DNA of 64,000 nucleotides from Didymella arachidicola (Eukaryota; Ascomycota; Dothideomycetes; Pleosporales; Didymellaceae). Positions 57,598 to 64,000 of the stretch are shown here, one piece after another. Position 1 is the first letter of the stretch, and each line of letters opens with the position of its first letter. The position numbers and the translations under genes were made by a program. The stretch lies in the NCBI GenBank assembly GCA_016630955.3, contig CM049991.1, forward strand, positions 1,736,001-1,800,000, read 5' to 3'. The notes beneath the pieces were generated by a model. The model worked only from the letters and a program-made list of their open reading frames with translations, was not told the DNA's origin and did no database searches.

Positions 57598-57951
57598 TAT
57601 AACCCCTTCTAACATATCTTTATATACTAGTTAAAGTACTTTAGCTACTTCAGCCTAAGTGTGTTATTAGTCTAGCTGTTCTTAAAGATAGAGAGCTTTC
57701 AATTATACAGTATATTAGTCTCCCTATACTAGGTAGAGATATATACGCGCCCTTTATAGATAATAAAGAGTAAGATAGCATACCTAGCAGCGTAGATACT
57801 CTAGATAACTATAACCTACTTATAATTGCCTAGCTAGATAATAGTTAGCTTTATACGCCTCTCTAAGCCTATAATAACTTATATTTAGGTAATAACTCCT
57901 ATCTAAAAGCTAGTCTTATTAAAGTTATAAATATTATTATTAAAGACTCTA
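57598..57951 (-). mobile_element. RIP-degraded P8-family relic
   Basis: AT-rich DNA aligning with P8 codons between the CENP-B/catalytic region and DGHESH (for example the AGTCTCCCTATACTAGGTAG stretch), CpA mostly TpA. No termini. It serves as flank for P15 (left) and P16 (right). Confidence 0.72.
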
Positions 57952-59785
57952 ACGCTTTATACGGCTGAATGGCGCACCCTACTAAAATGGCGCGCTTTGT
58001 CGCACATTCACCTTTGCACCTTAATATCTTAACACTACAACAAGCAATTCAGGCGTGCGATAGCTTAGATTAATCCTCTATCTCTGCTACATCTTTCTAG
58101 CAGGTGCGCTTGTTGTGCCCGGTCTTGCCGCATGTCTTACAGCGACGTTTATTTTTACTGCTGCTACCTACCTGCGCACCACCTTCTTGGGCCTCAGCCT
58201 TAGCGTCTATCTCCTTTAGTATTTCCTCTGCCTCTGCCTGCGAGAGAGTCCCGCCTTCCTGAATCCGCTTCTTTTTGCGCTTCTTACGCTCAGAAGCAGC
58301 CTCATTTACCTGCTCAAGCTTAGCTATCCTTGCCTCAAGCAGCGTGTGCGAATGGTCCCTCTTTACAGACCCCCTTTTGACCTGCAGAACCATCTTAATA
58401 ATTGAGTCAGGAGAGGAACTCTTATGTTCCCTTATCCTCTTGATTATTAGCGTTGTCTGGCTGTCAATTTCAATCGCGTTGGTTGGTGTTTTAGGTTGCC
58501 AGTTAGTAGGCCCTGGTAGAGGCGGTGTTGGCGTGCGAGGCTTGACTTCAAGCCTTGACAGCACCACCTCTAGGTTAAGTGGAACTAAGCCAGTTGCTTT
58601 AAAGCTTGATATAATGTTGCTCTTTGATATAGCCTTGTCGTATACTAGTTGAAACGTTGCTAAGAAGGTCTTTTTGTCCACATGGGTGATGTGACTGTCT
58701 GCCAAGCTTTTGATTTCCTTCTTATACGCCTGCTTTAGCGGGGCAAAACACCCAACGTCAAGTGGCTGCAGGATGTGAGAGGCGTGCGGAGGCATGCAGA
58801 GAGCAATAATCTTGCTTTCCTCGCAGAGGTTTTGGAATTCGAGTGACTTATGGCTCTCGTGGCCATCAATAATCAGCAGCCGATGGCTACCTACAGTAGC
58901 AGCCTCTGTATGCTGGATAAAGTGCTTTAGCCAGGCAAGGCCAAGCTCATTCGAGGTCCAGCCATTCTTGCTAACCCTAATCCTCTAATCCTTTGGGTTG
59001 TTAACGTACTAGGCCTTGTCGTGGTGCTTTGCTTTAAGGATAAAGAAGGGTGGGGTAGACCAGCCCATCGCGTTGATACAAGCGATCAGAGTTATCCACT
59101 CACGATCGCCAGGCTGGACGCTGAGTGGTGCAAGACGTCTCTCAGAAGCAGTTACTACCTTAACTGACCCTCCAACGCCTATCTGGAAGCCAGTCTCGTT
59201 AAAGTTGTAGGTATCTTGGTCTAGGATGCCGTACTTGGCTTTGACATTGCGTACAAGGTCAAACCAGGGACTGATAATAGCTAGATTGCTGCACAGGACT
59301 CTCCAGTAATCCCTTAGTCTAGAAATCTAAGACTTGATCTCAGGTTTCCGTCTGATAAACCGGTAGACCCAGTGTTCTCCAACCTTGCCTGCACTGCGAG
59401 CAGCCAGCAGTTGATCAGCCATCTCTCGCACGTAGGCAAGCGTAGGGCCAAAGCCTCGCGCGTCAAGCTTCCTTATGTATTGAATAAGCACCTCCTCTTC
59501 TTGCCTTATAAGCTTACACGCGTTAGGGTGGACAACGCGTTGAGAAGCTGGTTTGGCGCGTTGCCTTCGAAGGGTAGTTTCAGGCACGTTGTAGACAGCA
59601 GCAGCGCGTCGCTGGCTTAGATTCGCGTTTGATTTCATAGCTTTGATAGCAAGGTCAATTCTCTCTCCACGAGGAAGCAATTCAAGATTAATTTGTTGCG
59701 ACATTGTTGGTGGTGGTTAAAAGTAGTGAGGTCTTGGCAAGGTGCGCCATTTCAGTGGGGTGCGCCATTCAGCCGTACAAAGCGT
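57952..59785 (-). mobile_element. Pogo/Fot1-type element P16
   Basis: TA-flanked. The right TIR read inward is ACGCTTTGTACGGCTGAATGG with boxes CTGAATGGCGCACCC and CTGAAATGGCGCACC, then TTGCCAAGACC; the left TIR matches with several mismatches. P12 and P17 encode close relatives of its transposase but have different boxes. Confidence 0.87.
58070..59704 (-). pseudogene. P16 transposase, several TAG codons
   Basis: ATG 59704 (MSQQINLELLPRGERIDLAI) to TAA 58070-58072, 545 codons without indel. A stop follows KPEIKS at 59327, TAG 59009-59011 replaces the conserved Trp (HDKA-stop-YVNN), a further stop falls eight codons later, and TAG lies directly after the knuckle (CKTCGKTGHNKRTC). FNETGF has Asn for the first catalytic Asp; DGHESH and LLQPLDVGCF are intact. 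Confidence 0.86.
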
Positions 59786-59807
59786 TATAGTACTATATTA
59801 TAATATA

Positions 59808-61641
59808 ACGTGAGCGGCAAGCGAAATGCGCAGGTAAGCGAAATGCGCACTTCTGCCAAGACCACACCTTCTTCCACCACTCCTCACAATGTCGCAACAA
59901 TCTGATCTTGAATTACTTCCTCAAGAAGAAAGAATAATCTTGGCTATTAAAGCAATGAAATCTAACACATCCTTAAGCCAGCGACGCGCTGCTGCTATCT
60001 ACAACGTTCAAGAAAGCACTCTTCGTACGCGACGCGCTGGAAAGCCTTCACGACGCGATATCTCAGCCAACTCATCAAAGCTCTTAAGGCATGAAGAGGA
60101 CACGATTGTGCAGTATATAAGGAAGCTTGATGTGCGAGGCTTTGCCCCTACGCTTAGCTACGTGCGAGAGATGGCCAACCAACTGCTAGCTGCTCGTGGT
60201 GGTAACCAGGTTGGAGAAAAATGGGCTAGGAACCTTATACGCCGGAAGCCTGAGATCAAGTCTCAAGTAACTCGACAGAGGGATCACCAGAGAGTCCTGT
60301 GCAGCAATCCGGCTGTTGTCAGCCCCTGGTTTGACCTTGTACGCAACGTTAAAGCCAAGTATGGGATCCTGGACGAAGACACCTACAACTTTGACGAGAC
60401 TGGCTTCCAGATAGGCGTTGGAGGGTCAGTCAAGGTAGTCACTGCCTCAGAGAGACGTTTGAAGCCAATTGGTATCCAGCCTGGTGACCGTGAGTGGATA
60501 ACTCTGATCGCTTGCATCAACGCCATAGGGTGGTCTATCCCACCCTTCTTCATCCTTAAAGCAAAGCACCACGACAAGGCCTAGTATCACAACAACCTAC
60601 CAGATTGGAGGATTGGCGTCAGCAAGAACGGCTGGACCACTAACGAGCTTGGTCTTGCCTGGCTGAAGTACTTTATCCAGCATACAGAGGCTCGTACAGT
60701 AGGCAGTCACCGGCTGCTCATTATTGACGGCCATGAGAGCCACAAGTCGCTTGAGTTCCAAAACCTCTGTGAGGAAAGCAAGATTATTGCTCTCTGTATG
60801 CCTCCACACGCCTCCTATATCCTGCAGCCGCTTGACGTTGGGTGTTTTGCCCCCCTGAAGCAGGCGTACAAGAAGGAAATCAGGGGCTTGGCAGACAGCC
60901 ACATCAACCATGTTGATAAAAAAGCCTTTCTAGCAACGTTTCTAGAGGTGTACGACAGGGCCATCTCAAAGAGCAATATCTTGTCTAGTTTCAGAGCAAC
61001 TGGCTTGGTTCCACTTAATCCAGAAGTGGTGCTATCAAAGCTTGAAGTCAAGCCTCGTACACCAACTCCACCAGCACCAGGGCCTACTGCCTGGCAACCA
61101 AGAACACCAAGCAACGCTATAGAGATAGACAGCCAAACGACGCTGATCATCAAGAGGATAAGGGACCATAAGAGTTCCTCACCTGATTCTATCATTGAGA
61201 TGATTCTGCAGGTCAAAAAGGGGTCAACTTTGAAGGACCATTCACACACGTTACTTGAAGCTAGAGTAGCCAAGCTTGAAGCAGCCAACAACGCTGCTTC
61301 TAAGCGTAAGAAGCGTAAGAGAAAGCGGATCCAAGCAGGTGGGACTCTATCACAGGCTGAGGCAGAGGAAATAGTAAGGCAGAGAGACGCTGAGGCAGAG
61401 GCAGAGGCAGAGAGGATGCAGGCAGGTGGTAGCAGCAAGGGTATCCGCCACTGCAAGACGTGTGGCGAGGCAGGACACAATAAGCGCACGTGCAAGAAAG
61501 ATGCAGCAGAATTAGAGGATTAATTCTAGCTATTGTACGTCTTTATTGCTTCGTAGGGTGTTGAGATATTCAAGTACAAAGGTTAATTGGGTGTAGAAGT
61601 GCGCATTTCGCTTACCTGCGCATTTCGCTTGCCGCTCACGT
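59808..61641 (+). mobile_element. Pogo/Fot1-type element P17
   Basis: TA-flanked. TIRs identical for about 47 bp: ACGTGAGCGGCAAGCG, boxes AAGCGAAATGCGCAGGT and AAGCGAAATGCGCACTT. Only 22 bp of AT-rich DNA separates it from P16. The perfect ends indicate recent movement. Confidence 0.92.
59889..61523 (+). pseudogene. P17 transposase, single TAG at the conserved Trp codon
   Basis: ATG 59889 to TAA 61521-61523, 545 codons. Everything is intact (HTH, CENP-B, FDETGFQIG, DGHESH, LLQPLDVGCF, knuckle CKTCGEAGHNKRTC, acidic end) except TAG at 60582-60584 in HDKA-stop-YHNN, where relatives have Trp. No nearby GT-AG intron could remove it. It is either a recent RIP-type nonsense mutation or a codon decoded by readthrough or RNA editing. 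Labelled pseudogene by default. Confidence 0.85.
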
Positions 61642-61781
61642 TAATACTAATAAATAATTACTTGTAGACCTAAATAGTATTATTTAGAAGCCTTACTATT
61701 CTTTCTATTCTCTATTTCTACTTTATAAGTATAGGAGTTATATCTAATCTTACTATAATAACTATAGTATTACTTTATATA
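61642..61781. other. AT-rich RIP-like spacer between P17 and P18
   Basis: TpA-rich, no readable frame. Probably old transposon sequence into which both neighbours inserted; family not identified. Confidence 0.5.
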
Positions 61782-63646
61782 ACGTACCTCACGGGTAAGT
61801 GGGCCACCCTGTCTAGTGGGCCACTTTTGCCAAGACCACACCAAAACTCTCTCCCTACACTAATGCCTCAACAACAAGGTCAATCAGACGCGTTAAAAGA
61901 AGCTCGGATACAGCTTGCACTTCAAGCTATCAAACAGGATGCGAATCTCTCCCTGCGACGCGTTGCAGCTATCTTCAACGTGCCCCGAACTACACTAGCC
62001 CAACGACGCGCTGGACAGCCCTCAAGAGTTGATTCTATGCCTAGCCGACGGTATCTGGATGAGCACGCAGAGGAGGCGATTGTTGATCACGTTCTTTACC
62101 TTATACAGCGAGGAGAACCCCCTCGCTTGTCAGATGTGGCTGATATGGCCAATTTGCTGCGACAAGAGCGTGGAATGGCCCCTGTTGGCCGAAATTGGCC
62201 CAGTACGTTTGTAAAGCGTCAACCAAGGCTAAAAGTAAAGTTTAGTCGCAAGTATGACTACAAGAGAGCCCTCTGCGAGGATCCTGAGATAATACAGGGC
62301 TGGTTCAGCCTAGTAGCTAATGTCAAAGCTAAGTACGGCATTGTGGACGAAGACACGTACAACTTTGACGAGACTGGCTTTGCAATGGGTCAGATTACCC
62401 CTGGAGCAGTGGTTGCAGACGTAGAGAACCGAGGACGAGCAAAGCAGATACAGCCAGGCAATAAGGAGTGGGCTACGTTAATCTTAGGCGTAAATGCTGC
62501 AGGGTGGGCTATTCCACCCTTTATTATCCTTAAAGCCAAAACCCACACCACCAACTGGTCTAAGGACAAAGATCTGCCCCAGGACTGGGTAATTGGGGTC
62601 TCTGAGAACGGCTGGACCAACAACGAGCTTGGTCTTGACTGGTTGAAGCACTTTAACAGGCATACTAAGGAGCGTACCTATGGGACCCACCGTTTGCTAC
62701 TTATAGACGGCCATGAGAGCCACCAGGCCGCAGCATTCACCCAATACTGCAAAGAGAACAAGATTGTAACTCTTACAATGCCTGCGCACTCATCGCACCT
62801 CTTGCAGCCGCTTGATGTGGGTTGTTTTGCCCCTTTGAAGCGGGAGTACGGGCATCAGGTCAACAAGCTCTCGCGCAACCGGATCAACCACATAGACAAG
62901 CAGTCGTTCCTAGTATGCTTAAGAGCAGCATATAACGCGACTATCACCCCTAGCAACATCCAGGGAGGGTTCCGAGGCGCTGGATTGGTCCCCTTTGACC
63001 CAGAACGGGTCATATCAACCCTCAATGTGAGGCTGCGGACTCCATCACCCCAACTACCTACCAACAACGAGCCCTGGCAGTCCCAAACCCCCAAAAACCT
63101 GCTTGAATTTCAGTCGCAATCAACTCTAATTCGAGACAAGTATAAGAGGCAGCAGGGCAGCTCACCAAATTCAGTGTATAGCGCGCTAGAGCACTATGCA
63201 AAGGGGGGAGCAAAGGTAGCGCACCAGCTTGCGTTGATGAGAAAGGAACGTGATGAGCTTCGAGAGGCTCTAGCAGCTGCAACAGAGCGCAAATCACATA
63301 AAAGGAAGCGAATTCAAACAGGAGGGAGCATAACAGTTGAAGAGGCACAGCGTTTAACTGCTCTAAAGGAGTTTGGCGTGCGTGGTGATGGTAAGAAGCC
63401 AAAGAAGAGGATGCGCGCTGAAGGAGGTGAACTATCCCAACGACGGTGTGGAACGTGCGGAGAGACAGGGCACAACGCGCGAACGTGTAAATAACACTTA
63501 TCTACCATGGACCTTGCCAGGACGTCTTCCTCAGAACCCCCATACGCGAGGTGCTGTTACTATACTACAATTTAATGTGAAGTTTGGTGTGGTCTTGGCA
63601 AAAGTGGCCCACTAGACAGGGTGGCCCACTTACCCGTGAGGTACGT
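61782..63646 (+). mobile_element. Pogo/Fot1-type element P18, intact
   Basis: TA-flanked. TIRs are identical over about 61 bp: ACGTACCTCACGGGTAAGTG, boxes sharing AGTGGGCCAC (GGTAAGTGGGCCACC and TCTAGTGGGCCACTT), then TTTTGCCAAGACCACACC. The 3' UTR (63495-63590) is unlike that of other copies (see findings). Confidence 0.94.
61863..63494 (+). CDS. P18 transposase, intact (reference architecture for the family)
   Basis: 543 residues. Pipsqueak-type HTH at about 12-50 (IQLALQAIKQDANLSLRRVA). CENP-B-type HTH at about 65-135. DDE_1 domain from about 160: Asp169 in YNFDETGF, Asp282 in IDGHESH, Asp318 in LLQPLDVGCF, with 35 residues between the last two. Trp232 (TNWSKDKDLPQDW) is the Trp codon replaced by TAG in many relatives. 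SNIQGGFRGAGLVPFDPERV follows the core. A helical segment ends in RKSHKRKRIQ, a likely nuclear-localisation signal, and a CCHC knuckle CGTCGETGHNARTC closes the protein three residues before the stop. Start chosen at MPQQQ, the position conserved in relatives; an upstream in-frame ATG (61827) lies against the TIR. Confidence 0.94.
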   Translation: MPQQQGQSDALKEARIQLALQAIKQDANLSLRRVAAIFNVPRTTLAQRRAGQPSRVDSMPSRRYLDEHAEEAIVDHVLYLIQRGEPPRLSDVADMANLLRQERGMAPVGRNWPSTFVKRQPRLKVKFSRKYDYKRALCEDPEIIQGWFSLVANVKAKYGIVDEDTYNFDETGFAMGQITPGAVVADVENRGRAKQIQPGNKEWATLILGVNAAGWAIPPFIILKAKTHTTNWSKDKDLPQDWVIGVSENGWTNNELGLDWLKHFNRHTKERTYGTHRLLLIDGHESHQAAAFTQYCKENKIVTLTMPAHSSHLLQPLDVGCFAPLKREYGHQVNKLSRNRINHIDKQSFLVCLRAAYNATITPSNIQGGFRGAGLVPFDPERVISTLNVRLRTPSPQLPTNNEPWQSQTPKNLLEFQSQSTLIRDKYKRQQGSSPNSVYSALEHYAKGGAKVAHQLALMRKERDELREALAAATERKSHKRKRIQTGGSITVEEAQRLTALKEFGVRGDGKKPKKRMRAEGGELSQRRCGTCGETGHNARTCK

Positions 63647-63688
63647 TATACACTCTTTCTAGATGTCTTACTATTACTATAACTACTA

Positions 63689-64000
63689 ACGTACCTCACG
63701 GGTAAGTGGGCCACCCTGTCTAGTGGGCCACTTTTGCCAAGACCACACCAAAACTCTCTCTCTACACTAATGCCTCAACAACAAGGTCAATCAGACGCGT
63801 TAAAAGAAGCTCGGATACAGCTTGCACTTCAAGCTATCAAACAGGATGCGAATCTCTCCCTGCGACGCGTTGCAGCTATCTTCAACGTGCCCCGAACTAC
63901 ACTAGCCCAACGACGCGCTGGACAGCCCTCAAGAGTTGATTCTATGCCTAGCCGACGGTATCTGGATGAGCACGCAGAGGAGGCGATTGTTGATCACGTT
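63689..64000 (+). mobile_element. Pogo/Fot1-type element P19, second P18-family copy cut by window end
   Basis: Begins ACGTACCTCACGGGTAAGTG after TA 63687-63688 and follows P18 base for base with one C/T difference in the leader. Only 42 bp separates it from P18. Confidence 0.92.
63770..64000 (+). CDS. P19 transposase, N-terminal part
   Basis: ATG 63770. The 77 codons present equal those of P18 (MPQQQGQSDALKEARIQLAL onward), covering the first HTH and the start of the CENP-B domain. Whether the remainder is intact lies outside the window. Confidence 0.9.
   Translation, partial: MPQQQGQSDALKEARIQLALQAIKQDANLSLRRVAAIFNVPRTTLAQRRAGQPSRVDSMPSRRYLDEHAEEAIVDHV

Overview
The window is a filamentous ascomycete (Pezizomycotina) nuclear sequence, probably a plant-associated Dothideomycete. 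The genus cannot be fixed from sequence alone. Evidence: host genes have 43-66 bp GT-AG introns and belong to fungal families (PTH11/SAT4-like rhodopsin-domain protein, MFS monocarboxylate-type permease, GH128 glucanase, secreted asparaginase, HHE protein, GMC oxidoreductase, P450). Repeats are dominated by Fot1/pogo-type DNA transposons and a Tad1-like LINE, and many copies carry C-to-T/G-to-A changes in a CpA-to-TpA pattern typical of repeat-induced point mutation (RIP).

Layout. 1-5.2 kb: host genes (rhodopsin-domain protein, MFS transporter, an uncertain membrane protein). 5.7-8.1 kb: the tail of one pogo element (P0) joined to a second (P1). 8.1-11.8 kb: a 5'-truncated LINE (LINE1). 12.5-17.4 kb: host genes (hypothetical protein, GH128, asparaginase). 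17.9-23.9 kb: a near full-length mutated LINE (LINE2) abutting pogo element P2 (to 25.6 kb). 25.7-34.2 kb: host genes (HHE protein, hypothetical protein, rhodopsin pseudogene, GMC oxidoreductase and P450 as a tail-to-tail pair). 34.7-64 kb: almost pure pogo elements, P3 to P19.

The last 29 kb is a nested array whose history can be read. Every termination fits insertion at TA with TA duplication, and interrupted copies can be rejoined across younger ones. An old P3-family relic was split by P4 and P5. P5 was heavily mutated and then received P6, P7 and P8 within about 30 bp. P10 was split by P11, P12 (itself split by P13) and P14. Two copies, P13 and P18, have an intact transposase with a full DDD triad and near-perfect or perfect terminal inverted repeats (TIRs). 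P19 starts a copy nearly identical to P18 at the window edge. The rest range from one nonsense codon away from intact (P6, P15, P17) to unreadable AT-rich relics.

The transposases share one plan: pipsqueak-type HTH, CENP-B-type HTH, DD35D catalytic domain, basic/coiled segment, and a C-terminal CCHC zinc knuckle. The TIRs also share a plan: an outer ACGT box, a pair of tandem family-specific boxes, and in most families an inner box like TTTTGCCAAGACC. The most unusual signals are (1) the same conserved Trp codon turned into TAG in 10 of 18 copies, including one otherwise intact copy (P17); (2) repeated Asp-to-Asn change at the third catalytic position; (3) fast turnover of the tandem TIR boxes between elements with near-identical transposases; (4) mutated relics serving as TA-rich landing sites. 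All comparisons were done by eye; no alignment or database search was run.
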